Shown one piece after another: positions 30,546-38,388 of a stretch of 64,000 nt of DNA (the first letter of the stretch is position 1; every line of letters begins with the position of its first letter). Location: the NCBI RefSeq assembly GCF_001305675.1, contig NZ_CP011853.1, forward strand, positions 2,170,001 to 2,234,000, given 5' to 3'. The notes below the pieces were generated by a model. That model made no database searches, was not told the DNA's origin, and was given only the letters and a program-made list of their open reading frames with translations. Source of the DNA: Gordonia phthalatica (GTDB lineage Bacteria; Actinomycetota; Actinomycetes; Mycobacteriales; Mycobacteriaceae). Position numbers and translations under genes: made by a program.

Positions 30546-32011
30546 GGGCGTGTCAGATGGTCTGTGTAAGCGGTGAGGTTCAACCCTGAAGGGAACCGCT
30601 GTAGTGACTGTCAATCATGATGTGAGCGTGGATGATTCGCGTGCAGAGCAACGCCGTCGGCAGACCGAGATGGCCAACGAACTGATCGCCTCAGGGGCAC
30701 TCGACGACGTGTTCGCCCGGATCGATGCCGGCGAGCCGGTCGGCGGGCAGGACGGCCTGCTGAACTCGCTTCTCAAAGCGACCCTCGAACGAGGCCTGAA
30801 TGCCGAGCTGACCGAGCACCTCGGGTACGAGGCCGGGGATCCGGATGCGGCGTCGTTTCCGAACTCCCGCAACGGATACGCCGCCAAGACCGTGGCGACC
30901 GAGATCGGCGATGTGGCGTTGTCGGTGCCGCGGGACCGGGACGGCAGCTTCACGCCGATGCTGGTCCGCAAAGGCCAACGCCGCCTCGACGGACTGGATG
31001 CGATGATCGTCTCGCTGTACGCCGGCGGCATGACGATCCGCGACATTCAGCACCATCTTGCGTCGACGATCGGCACCGACCTGTCGCACGAGACGATTTC
31101 GAAGGTCACCGAGGAGGTCGCCGACGAGGTCGCCAAATGGCAGACCCGCGACCTCGAGGCGCTGTATCCGGTGATCTACCTCGATGCGATCATCGTCAAG
31201 ATCCGCGATGGCGGACACGTGCGCAACAAGGCCGCCCACATTGCGGTCGGTGTCGATATGGAGGGCGTCAAGCACGTCCTGGGGATCTGGATTCAGCAGA
31301 CCGAGGGCGCCAAGTTCTGGGCCGCCGTCTGCGCCGAGTTACGCAATCGCGGGGTCGCCGACGTCCTGATCGTGTGCTGTGACGGGCTGACCGGTTTCGC
31401 CGAGGCCGTGGAGGCGACCTGGCCGGAGGCGACCGTTCAGACGTGTGTGGTGCACCTGATCCGGGCGTCGATGCGGTTCGTCGGTTACGGCGACCGCAAA
31501 GCCGTCGCCGGATTGCTCCGGCCGATCTATCAGGCCTCGACCGAACAGGCCGCTGCCGATGCGTTGGAGGCGTTCGCCGACTCCGACCTCGGTCGCAAGT
31601 ACCCGTCGGCGGTCAAGACGTTCCGGGATGCGTGGGAGCGGTTCATTCCGTTCCTGGCGTTCCCGCCGGAGTTGCGGCGGGTCATCTACACCACCAACAG
31701 CATCGAATCGTTGAACTACCAACTGCGCAAGGTCACCAAGAACCGGGGGCACTTCCCGAACGATCAGGCCGCGATGAAGCTGCTGTGGATGGCGATCTGC
31801 AACATCGAAGACAAACGCGCCCGCGACCGCGCCAAGGAACGCGGCCTGCCCGCCGCCAAACGCCGAGCCTCCGGACGACTGGTCGAAGGCGCGGTCACCA
31901 CCAACTGGAAACGCGCCCTCGAGCAACTCTCACTCGCGTATCCAGACCGTATCAACCATCACCTATAAATCGAATACCTGATCGACTTACACAGAAAAGT
32001 TGACAAGCTCC
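30546..32011 (+). mobile_element. IS256-family insertion sequence inside IS110
   Basis: The ends share an inverted repeat of about 25 bases whose inner part TCTGTGTAAG is exact on both sides, with TGTCA nearer the tips. Flanking octamers CATCGGGA (30538-30545) and CATCGAGA (32012-32019) differ at one base and are read as the target-site duplication. The transposase is intact. Confidence 0.8.
30604..31968 (+). CDS. IS256-family (Mutator) transposase
   Basis: 454 aa DDE transposase. Family core: HLGYEAGD and NSRNGYAAKTV near the start, first acid in YLDAIIVKIRDGGHVRNKA, second in VCCDGLTGFAEAV, and Glu in YTTNSIESLNYQLRK. Start GTG at 30604; the end is 43 bases from the right tip of the element. 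No frame damage is visible. Confidence 0.95.
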   Translation: MTVNHDVSVDDSRAEQRRRQTEMANELIASGALDDVFARIDAGEPVGGQDGLLNSLLKATLERGLNAELTEHLGYEAGDPDAASFPNSRNGYAAKTVATEIGDVALSVPRDRDGSFTPMLVRKGQRRLDGLDAMIVSLYAGGMTIRDIQHHLASTIGTDLSHETISKVTEEVADEVAKWQTRDLEALYPVIYLDAIIVKIRDGGHVRNKAAHIAVGVDMEGVKHVLGIWIQQTEGAKFWAAVCAELRNRGVADVLIVCCDGLTGFAEAVEATWPEATVQTCVVHLIRASMRFVGYGDRKAVAGLLRPIYQASTEQAAADALEAFADSDLGRKYPSAVKTFRDAWERFIPFLAFPPELRRVIYTTNSIESLNYQLRKVTKNRGHFPNDQAAMKLLWMAICNIEDKRARDRAKERGLPAAKRRASGRLVEGAVTTNWKRALEQLSLAYPDRINHHL

Positions 32012-32556
32012 ATCGAGAAGTACTCCCGCAACGCGGCCCTGAGCCGGTTGGCGTACCGGGTCCGGTCCCACACCGCCCGTTGATGAGCGCGGGCCAGGAT
32101 CTTGATCGCGGTCACCTGGGCGGTGTCACCGCCGACCTCGGTCAGGGTGTGATGCCGAGACCGGACCATCTCTGCCAACGCCAGTGCATCGCCCGGATCA
32201 CTCTTGGCTCCAGAGCTGCCGAAGGATTCCCGGAATCGTTTGGCCTGCAACGGGTCAACACCGAACACGTGATAGCCGGTCGCGGCCAAGGCCTGCACCC
32301 AGGGGCCGTGATCGACCTCGATGCACACCATCACCTGATCCGGATCCAGGTCAGCGACCTGCTCCTCGACTGATCGGCTACCGCGGCGGTGCTGTCGGCC
32401 GGCGGCCTTCACCGCGGCGCGGGCGAGGGTTTCGGCGAACTGGGTGATGCCGTCGGGGCCCACCAGAACGCGTGCCCTGGCCAAAACCTTCTCGGCGTCG
32501 TCGATCACCACGAGGTCGTGATGATCAGATGCCCAATCGTCTCCTACGAAAAACAT
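32012..32556 (-). pseudogene. IS110 transposase, N-terminal part
   Basis: RuvC-like DEDD catalytic half, about 182 residues: FFVGDDWASDHHDLVVIDD, CIEVDHGPWVQALAATGYHVFGVDP and KSDPGDALALAEMVR supply the acidic residues. It ends LREYFSM at the IS256 insertion point; the next bases belong to the IS256 end. The start ATG at 32556 faces the candidate bridge-RNA region. Confidence 0.85.
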
Positions 32557-32760
32557 CGGTCCGGTCTCCTTCCCGGCTGCATGACCTCGGATGTTCGTCC
32601 GAGGAACCGGCAGCCGGGCCGGCGGGCGGGTTGCGGGCTAATGGGTCAGTACTCACACCACGCCCCGGATGACCCGGGGTCGGGTCGGCACATCATCCCA
32701 GCAGCAATCTGTGCTCGCAGGCGCAATCTCCGAAGGCACGATCTCAACCTAGAGCTCGCC
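32557..32760 (-). ncRNA. Candidate IS110 bridge RNA region
   Basis: Non-coding stretch directly upstream of the IS110 transposase start, where IS110-group elements encode the RNA that pairs with donor and target DNA. A two-part stem is clear: CCCGGCTGC (32572-32580) pairs with 32610-32618, and inside it CCTCGGA (32585-32591) pairs with TCCGAGG (32598-32604) around a TGTTCG loop. Ends and loop functions cannot be set by eye. Confidence 0.45.
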
Positions 32761-32856
32761 TGAACGACGGCCCAGCGAGCAAGAGTGCTCACTCGAAGAC
32801 TGGCTACCTACAACTGAGTGTGTCACCGATCAAAGACATCCTCAGCTGACTCCATT

Positions 32857-32879
32857 AGCGAGCGAAGCGAGTCGAAACC
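32857..32879 (+). repeat. REP-like right part, AGCGAGCGAAGCGAGTCGAA
   Basis: This palindromic stretch ends ACC and matches the right part of an interspersed repeat that I recall from actinobacterial genomes, in which GGTTGAG precedes CGAGCGAAGCGAG. The left part seems to lie at 28644-28654, beyond the insertion sequences. Confidence 0.45.
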
Positions 32880-32945
32880 TCCGCAACATCAAGCACTCTA
32901 ACTTGACATGCCACAAATCAAGCCCGTCAACCTGAACACTCGTCC

Positions 32946-33017
32946 TGGGACAACAGCGCCGACCACGTCCTGGCGTCGATCGCCGAGATCCCGAAGCTGC
33001 CCGACGTCCTGGTCTGA
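32946..33017 (+). pseudogene. Short C-terminal gene fragment
   Basis: Twenty-three codons and a stop encode WDNSADHVLASIAEIPKLPD plus VLV, with the codon usage of a real gene end. No start or upstream domain is present. I do not recognise the parent gene. The rest of 32761-33084 holds no other gene that I can see. Confidence 0.3.
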
Positions 33018-33084
33018 CGCCACGCCTCCGCTCTGTCGGCCGAACAGGCTAACGCGGCGCCGTCGACGTGACGATAGTCACGGT

Positions 33085-33639
33085 ATGACGAGAATTCTGC
33101 GCCTACGAGCGTGCGCCGCGGCGGCAGCGACCGCAGCCCTGCTCGGAGTCGGCGCCTCAGCAGTCACGACGCCCGCCGATGCTGCACCCGTATCTCAGGT
33201 GCCCGCCTACCTCACGGTCTCCCTGCCCGCCGTCGGTGGGGTGGAGGTGGGCCCGGGTGGAGTGCCGGGCGGATCGTTCCAACAGGTCACGGTGATCGGT
33301 CGTCCGGCGATCCGGACGCTGCAGTATCCGCCGCCGCCCGCAGGCGTCACCTTCTCGGTCGCGAACCTCGCACCCTGGCACGCGCAGCAGTCATATCGCT
33401 ACCTCTCGATCTCGTGGCGCAACCTCCGCACGGGGAGGACCGGTCACGTGAACCTGCGGCACTGGCGGACCGCGCCCGGCTCGCGCGGATTCCCGGCGTC
33501 GCTGCCCACGTCGGCGACCGTCACGACCTTCGGCGGTCCGGTGGTGGCGACGGTCAGCGTGCTGCGTGAGCAGTACCGGCGTCCGCCGCTGACGATCAGT
33601 GTGATCCCCGGCGTCGTGGCCCTCGACGTGCCCGACTGA
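33085..33639 (+). CDS. Small secreted protein of unknown function
   Basis: 184 aa with a clear signal peptide (Arg-rich start, Ala/Leu core, cleavage near ADA or ASA at about 26-34). The mature part is beta-rich with many Gly, Pro, Val and Thr and no Cys, suggesting a small exported beta-sandwich; no family recognised. ATG 33085 has GATAGT six bases upstream, inside the short palindrome GTGACGATAGTCAC, so a leaderless start is possible. It lies between the insertion sequences and the dehalogenation cluster. Confidence 0.6.
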   Translation: MTRILRLRACAAAAATAALLGVGASAVTTPADAAPVSQVPAYLTVSLPAVGGVEVGPGGVPGGSFQQVTVIGRPAIRTLQYPPPPAGVTFSVANLAPWHAQQSYRYLSISWRNLRTGRTGHVNLRHWRTAPGSRGFPASLPTSATVTTFGGPVVATVSVLREQYRRPPLTISVIPGVVALDVPD

Positions 33640-33684
33640 CGGCCTCGCGATCCGCCGTAATCGATCTCGCCGATCCCCGGAGTG

Positions 33685-34544
33685 CTACCCGAAGCGCCGA
33701 CGGATGGCGTCGGCGATCTCGGTCGGCGCATCCTCTTGGATGAAGTGACTGGCCTCGGGCAGTTCCACCACGACGCTGTCCGGGAAGGTCGCGCGCATGC
33801 GCGGGATGTTGACCGGTGTGAAGGCGAAGTCCTTCATCCCCACGGGATCAACGTCGGCTTGGCGCCCAGCCTGGCGGGAACCTCGTGGGCGAGGCGGTCC
33901 AGCAGCGGTCGGCACCCGTAGACCTGTTTCGGCATGTGCGGCAACGCGACTCGAGCCTCGGGCGACGGTTGGACGCCGCGGTAGTGATCCATCTCCGCCG
34001 ACGTCAGCGCCCGAGAGGTCGCGGCCGGTATCACCCGCTCGACGAACAGGTTCCGATGAAGTGTCGCCCACGCGACGGGTGCGCACGACAGGGTGCCGTA
34101 CAGCAGACGGTTCCGCAGTCCTTCGCGGGGCCAGAACCAGGTGTTTCCGAGAACCACACCCGCGACCCTGTCCGCGCGATCGACGGCCACGCCCATGCTG
34201 ATCGGACCGCCCCAGTCCAGCCCGACGGTGATGTAGTCGTCGACCCCGAGATGGTCGATCAGTTGGCCAGTCATCTGGATCTGGTCCTCGATCCGGTAGC
34301 TGTAGCCGGCCGGACGATCGGACGACCCGAAGCCGAGATACTCCATCGCGATGCACCGGAAGTCATGCCGGAGGTCCGCGATGATGTTCCGGTACAGGAA
34401 GCTCCACATCGGCTGGCCGTGGAAGAACACGATGGTCGGGCCCGTGCCCTCGTCGATGTAGTGCATTCGACCCGCTGAGCTGTCGAACCACCGGGACTGG
34501 AACGGGTACAGGTCGGGGTCGGGAGTGAAATCCACGCGTGTCAT
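33685..34544 (-). pseudogene. Haloalkane dehalogenase with late frameshift
   Basis: Alpha/beta hydrolase that would hydrolyse carbon-halogen bonds. In the first frame (34544-33834): oxyanion motif HGQPMWSFLYRN and nucleophile Asp in VGLDWGGP. After PTLIPWG the frame meets TGA at 33834-33836, while the next frame continues MKDFAFTPVNIPRMRATFPD and carries the expected catalytic His in EASHFIQED. One missing base in the GGGG run near 33837-33841 explains it; the restored protein is 286 aa. As read, the product lacks the catalytic His and is probably dead unless the shift is a sequencing error or is bypassed. It follows the deiodinase-like gene by 55 bases. Confidence 0.82.
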
Positions 34545-34599
34545 GGGGTTCTTCTTTCGTTCCGGGTGGCGGCGAGTGCCTGCGTCGCCATCTGAGTCG

Positions 34600-35295
34600 T
34601 CATCGGCGGCCGGGCAGCAGGTGGGCGAGCGCGAGGGCGGGGAGCGACCAGAGGATGTCCCAGGTCGCGCGCCAACCGCCACGACGCAGGGCTCGCACAA
34701 AGTGCTTCATCCCGGCCGGCCGGAACGGAGCGGGAACGTCGGATGCGTCCTGTCCGTCGAGAATCTTGCGCAGTGCGGCCTCGGTCGACGTCGGCTCGTT
34801 GAACGCGGCTCGATAGGCGACGATCCCGTGAGGATCGATGACGTGCACGGTGTTCGGCAGCGAGCCGTACTTCTGGTGTGCCGTGCCGTTGAGATCGTCC
34901 AGAAGAATCGTCCGGCCCTCCCGCTCCTCGTCGACGGCGACGCGCGCGGCGATCGATTTGTGTGCGGCGTCCGCGTGCGCAGGCAGTCGTCCGCCCGGAT
35001 GCGCTTCGCGGACGTACAGGACGAGGAACTCCGCGTCGGGGTACCGCGCAGCCATCTCGTTCATCGGGTCGACACGGCTCACGTACTGGGGACAGGTCAC
35101 ACTTCCCGTCTCCAGGACGACCGTCTTGCCGCGGAGCTCCGAGAGCGCGATCTCGGTCCCGTCCAGCCGCGAGGCGGTGAAGTCGGGGGCGATCTCGCCG
35201 ATCTGCGGACCGCCCGGCTTGAGCATCGCGCCTGGTTCCAGGCGGAAGGTCGTGTAGTTGTACTCGGGCGTCGCCGCCGAGGTGTCCTGTGTCAT
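34600..35295 (-). CDS. Deiodinase-like thioredoxin-fold protein
   Basis: 231 aa. The central part follows the iodothyronine deiodinase (T4_deiodinase) pattern: ETGSVTCPQY with Cys68 where animal enzymes have selenocysteine, and LVLYVREAHPGG with the conserved Glu-Ala-His (His99). A redoxin-like start (IGEIAPDFTASRLDGTEIAL) and a hydrophobic C-terminal tail (WDILWSLPALALAHLLPG) flank it. The second ATG (35295) is chosen because AAGGA lies seven bases upstream. It heads an operon with the haloalkane dehalogenase, hinting at a dehalogenation role; a peroxiredoxin-like thiol role is the alternative. Confidence 0.75.
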   Translation of the reverse strand: MTQDTSAATPEYNYTTFRLEPGAMLKPGGPQIGEIAPDFTASRLDGTEIALSELRGKTVVLETGSVTCPQYVSRVDPMNEMAARYPDAEFLVLYVREAHPGGRLPAHADAAHKSIAARVAVDEEREGRTILLDDLNGTAHQKYGSLPNTVHVIDPHGIVAYRAAFNEPTSTEAALRKILDGQDASDVPAPFRPAGMKHFVRALRRGGWRATWDILWSLPALALAHLLPGRR

Positions 35296-35372
35296 CGACA
35301 TGTCCTTCGTATGTGAGGTCCGGTCGGGCTTCCTCCGAATCAGAACAGCGTCGCGGTCCCGATCAGTGCGGG

Positions 35373-35392
35373 ACTGTCGTGATCCCGACAGT
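35373..35392. promoter_or_regulatory. Crp-like palindrome ACTGTCG-N6-CGACAGT
   Basis: A perfect 20-base palindrome lies in the 266-base divergent gap. Its core TGTCG-N6-CGACA has the architecture of Crp sites (TGTGA-N6-TCACA), and a Crp/Fnr gene starts 170 bases away. Likely the binding site of that regulator. Confidence 0.6.
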
Positions 35393-35561
35393 GTCCGGGT
35401 CCGCGCGAACCGAGTTGCCGAAACCGAGCGGGCATTCACTTTGTCCACCGGTGAGATCAGTTCGTGCCCTTACCTCCGAGAGGCCAATGCGGCGAAATGA
35501 GCGTCCGCCCGTTCACATGTCATCGCTCCCGTTAATGAACTCGAACCGAAGTGGAGAGATC

Positions 35562-36296
35562 ATGACCGATTCTCACGAGGGCCCGATACGCGATGCGATC
35601 CGTCTGCTGGGCGCCGACGACGTGCCTATCGAGACGCAGGTCCGATACGCCTCATGGGTCGCACGATGCGTCGGCAGGGGTGCGGCCGCACCATTGTCTC
35701 CCGCAGACGTCACCGCCCTGGCCCGCACCCTCGTCCCGACGACGTACCCGGCGGGAACCGTGCTGTTCCGGGCCGGTTCGACACCGAACGGCGTGTGGAT
35801 GGTTCGCCAGGGACAGATTGAACTCGTGGTCGGAACGGGCCGCCGCCGAACAGTGATCGACGTGCTCCGAGCACCCGACGTCGACGGCGACATCGCCCTC
35901 CTCCTGGACATGCCGATGGCGTACACCGCCCGCGCCCTCGACGACAGCAGTTGCCTGTTCCTGGACCGCGGTGCGTTCGACTCACTCCTCGCGGCGCATC
36001 CGAACATCGCGCGCCGGTGGTTGTCCTCGGTCGCACAGCGGGTGGCAGCGAGCCATATCCGGCTCGTCACGATGCTCGGACGTCCGCTGTCCGGCCAAGC
36101 CGCCCAGATCCTGCTCGACGAATCCGTGGACGGATCGGTGCGCCTCGCGCAAGGCACGCTGGCAGCGATGCTCGGCGTGCAGCGACAGTCGCTGAACAAG
36201 GTCCTCAAGGAGTTCGAAGCCCGCGGGCTGATCCAGATCCGTTACGGGGCGATCGACATCGTGGACCCGGAGGGTCTGCGCCTGCTCGCGCAGTGA
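35562..36296 (+). CDS. Crp/Fnr-family transcription regulator
   Basis: 244 aa. A cyclic-nucleotide-binding-type beta barrel (about 55-150; YPAGTVLFRAGSTPNGVWMVRQGQIEL and DVDGDIALLLDMPMAYTARAL) is followed by a dimer helix and a winged helix, AQGTLAAMLGVQRQSLNKVLKEFEARGLI. No Cys cluster of the Fnr type is seen. ATG 35562 with GGAG five bases upstream; the frame is open further back, but the upstream part looks non-coding. It is divergent from the deiodinase/dehalogenase operon, which is its probable target. Ligand unknown. Confidence 0.85.
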   Translation: MTDSHEGPIRDAIRLLGADDVPIETQVRYASWVARCVGRGAAAPLSPADVTALARTLVPTTYPAGTVLFRAGSTPNGVWMVRQGQIELVVGTGRRRTVIDVLRAPDVDGDIALLLDMPMAYTARALDDSSCLFLDRGAFDSLLAAHPNIARRWLSSVAQRVAASHIRLVTMLGRPLSGQAAQILLDESVDGSVRLAQGTLAAMLGVQRQSLNKVLKEFEARGLIQIRYGAIDIVDPEGLRLLAQ

Positions 36297-36648
36297 CGGG
36301 GGAGCGGGCGAAAAGAAATGAGCGGTTTAGACAAGGACGCCGGCGACCTGTTCCGACCTACCGTTCCGATGAAACCTTTAAACCGCGATCCGCAGGAACG
36401 ATTCGCCTGCGACGTATACCGCACTATGCTCGCCCGACCTGCTCAGTAGAATAGGCCACCCCCGCACACCGCAACGACCATCAACTATGAACACATTCGG
36501 TTGGTCACGCATCAGCATTCTGAACAGGTACCCCTATGCGCGTCAGCCGCGTATTGCTGAATCTTGCTTCGCGAAGCTTCTCATTTGACAAAAGATCAAA
36601 AGTGTCGGCTACTTCACATCCATATTCTGCCGGCAGAACCGTGCCGGT
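36297..36648. other. Intergenic stretch, no gene seen
   Basis: 352 bases of falling GC content between the Crp/Fnr gene and the lower-GC membrane gene. The only structure noted is an inverted repeat GCGGTTTA (36322-36329)/TAAACCGC (36379-36386), 49 bases apart. A small plus-strand frame from 36536 overlaps the next gene and is not supported. Confidence 0.4.
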
Positions 36649-37428
36649 TCACGGTTCCGATCTCGTCAGCCCTTCTGCCAACACGCTTGTCACCGTCGCG
36701 ATGTCGACGCCGTATAGAAGCGGATTTATCATGAAGATGCTTTCTTTACCTCCCTTGCGTCCGAATGTCGGGTGAAACTTCCGCGCTACTGGACCATCAA
36801 CAGTCCTCACCTGAACTATGTATCCCCACACGAGATCAACGACAATGTCGCGTCGACCTCCCGAAATATCGAGACGAACATTACCGTCTACGAGGTCGGC
36901 CCGAAGAATTCCTCCATCCAGCGTGAGCCACAACGGACGACCACCGTTCCACGCCGTTCCGATCAGAATTACCAATGATAGTGGGATGGACATCATCGTG
37001 GCTGCGATCATCCGCCCATCGAGTTCCCCGAAGCCACCGTCAATAATGGCTAGCACCAAGGTGGACAGTGCTGACACGCCAAGGGCCAAACCGATAAGAC
37101 GAAAGCCAATCATCGTTATCGCGGGAGACCGCAATAGACATCCTGGATGATCGCCCCTCATGACACTGTCCGCTGATTTCAAACTCCGCCCCGCAACGGG
37201 ATACACGCCCATTGTCACAAGGATGATGGACAGCAACATCATGCTGATCGCTCCGCCACTGTACATAAGCCAGGACTTCGATTCGTGGGCCACTGTTGCC
37301 GCTAGCATTGACGACGGGAAAAGGAGAATGCCGACCACAACAAGAAACACTCGGAGGCGCACAACCTTTGATTCACCTGCAGCAATCTCCTGGCGTGTCG
37401 GCCACTTTACTCCTTGATCAGAGTTCAT
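36649..37428 (-). CDS. Membrane protein of unknown function, lower GC
   Basis: 259 aa: a hydrophilic start, four hydrophobic segments (about 25-48, 55-77, 105-130 and 140-160), then a soluble domain of about 95 residues beginning RPLWLTLDGGILRADLVDG. The layout resembles membrane-anchored PH-like-domain proteins, but I cannot assign a family. Base composition is visibly less GC-rich than in the flanking blocks, and the gene lies among remnants, so it was probably acquired. ATG start at 37428. Confidence 0.65.
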   Translation of the reverse strand: MNSDQGVKWPTRQEIAAGESKVVRLRVFLVVVGILLFPSSMLAATVAHESKSWLMYSGGAISMMLLSIILVTMGVYPVAGRSLKSADSVMRGDHPGCLLRSPAITMIGFRLIGLALGVSALSTLVLAIIDGGFGELDGRMIAATMMSIPLSLVILIGTAWNGGRPLWLTLDGGILRADLVDGNVRLDISGGRRDIVVDLVWGYIVQVRTVDGPVARKFHPTFGRKGGKESIFMINPLLYGVDIATVTSVLAEGLTRSEP

Positions 37429-37451
37429 GCGATCTGCTCTTCCTCAATTGA

Positions 37452-37950
37452 TCATTTCCAACTGTTCTGAATGTGATTTGTCATGTTTAATCCACCGGCC
37501 GTCGATGCGATAACAATCGCGCCGCCTACTAGCCATCCAGAAGGCCCTGCAAGGGCAAGAATACTGGAAGTTATCGCGACGCTCGTGATGAGGCCTGCAG
37601 TTTCTGAAACGGCAACTTCGCTTGCACCACATCCATCTGCCACCGACACGACACCTAGAAACCCGTCGACAACACAGCAGCATTCACCGGCACGCGCCCG
37701 GCGCCGACGATCGTCGCCGACCCCCGCAAATCCAGAACGCCTCATACGAACCGTGCCCGCGACTCAACGCCGGAACACGGTGAATCCGCTCCCCGGACTT
37801 CGTCAACGTCACCTTCCACCCGTCATTAGAAGCCCTGGCGATCGACTTGTCTGCATACATCGACACCGCATCCGCCGAACCCACAGCCACACCGGAACCG
37901 GCGATCTGCATGCCCACGGCAACAGTGACAATTGCAATACCGTTCTGCGG
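37452..37950 (-). pseudogene. Degraded MspA-like porin gene
   Basis: Three frames read in order on the minus strand give one plausible secreted protein. A hydrophobic export-like segment GIAIVTVAVGMQIAGSGVA is followed by DGWKVTLTKSGERIHRVPAL (37684-37950), then SATIVGAGRVPVNAAVLSTGF (about 37655-37725), and then VVSVADGCGASEVAVSETAG to the stop at 37452. The pattern of a DGW-VT-KSGE-RVPAL strand, VPV, TGF and a later Cys recalls MspA-family porins. At least two frameshifts, one at a GGGGG run and one at a TAG, break it. The last part could also be read as a separate 65-codon hydrophobic peptide (37452-37649). Family assignment is tentative. Confidence 0.4.
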
Positions 37951-38026
37951 TGACCCACCTGCCGTCTACTCGCAACGCGTGGCACGGGGATTGGCCTGTG
38001 CGCGCGGCGTGGCGCGATGCCCATCG

Positions 38027-38134
38027 AAGAACTCCGCCGAGGTGCGGGACCGTGCCACGCGCATGGCGATCGACGCTCGGAAGGATCCCAAGACTACTCC
38101 GGGCGCGTCGGCGCGGTTCGCCAAGCGACTCGAC
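38027..38134 (+). pseudogene. IS3-type OrfA fragment
   Basis: A run of 36 codons beginning KNSAEVRDRATRMAIDARKD and going on through PKTTPGASARFAKRLD resembles the helix-turn-helix start of IS3-family OrfA proteins. No inverted repeats or OrfB accompany it. Confidence 0.45.
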
Positions 38135-38168
38135 ACCTCCGCAGCATCGTCCAGGAACGACCCCCACG

Positions 38169-38358
38169 GTGATCACCGACCGGATCATCACCCTGCGCCG
38201 GCGACTGACCGCCGACGGCAGCGACGCGCCCGGCGGCCATCGACTGCCACCTGCGCCGAGGAGGCCTGCAGATGCCCGCGGCATCAACGATCCGGCGCAT
38301 GCTCCACACCGCGGGACTGATCACCCCGGAACCCCGCAAACGGCTGCAAAAGCAATGA
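38169..38358 (+). pseudogene. IS481-type transposase fragment, frameshifted
   Basis: VITDRIITLRRRLTADG in one frame is continued by AIDCHLRRGGLQMPAASTIR and then RMLHTAGLITPEPRKR in another. Together they match the N-terminal helices of IS481 transposases, which end in TPEP-KRP. The shift lies near 38233-38240; the catalytic domain is missing. Confidence 0.5.
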
Positions 38359-38360
38359 GG

Positions 38361-38388
38361 CGCGACATCGTGTGTAAACGATGTCGCG
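38361..38388 (-). terminator. Terminator of tRNA-Leu
   Basis: Ten-base perfect stem CGCGACATCG/CGATGTCGCG with an eight-base loop, 14 bases downstream of the tRNA end, followed on the minus strand by a stretch including TTTT. Confidence 0.7.

Larger units (their letters stand above)
29793..32760 (-). mobile_element. IS110-family element split by an IS256
   Basis: The transposase of an IS110-type element is in two parts, 32556-32012 and 30545-29803, separated by the 1,466-base IS256. The long non-coding part upstream of the gene (32557 to about 32760) is included because IS110 elements carry their bridge RNA there. The outer limits are estimates; IS110 elements lack clear inverted repeats. 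Confidence 0.65.

Noticed and set aside
33685..34356. Separate gene overlapping the dehalogenase in another frame
   Set aside because: Only its last 48 codons look real, and they continue the dehalogenase sequence after a one-base frameshift.
36536..36775. Plus-strand frame of 79 codons near the low-GC membrane gene
   Set aside because: It overlaps the well-formed minus-strand gene, lacks a ribosome site and has no recognisable sequence pattern.
37452..37649. Small hydrophobic peptide that could be a bacteriocin with the 259-aa membrane protein as immunity partner
   Set aside because: The start has only a poor ribosome site, and the sequence joins the upstream frames as one decayed exported protein, which is the simpler reading. 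Not fully excluded.
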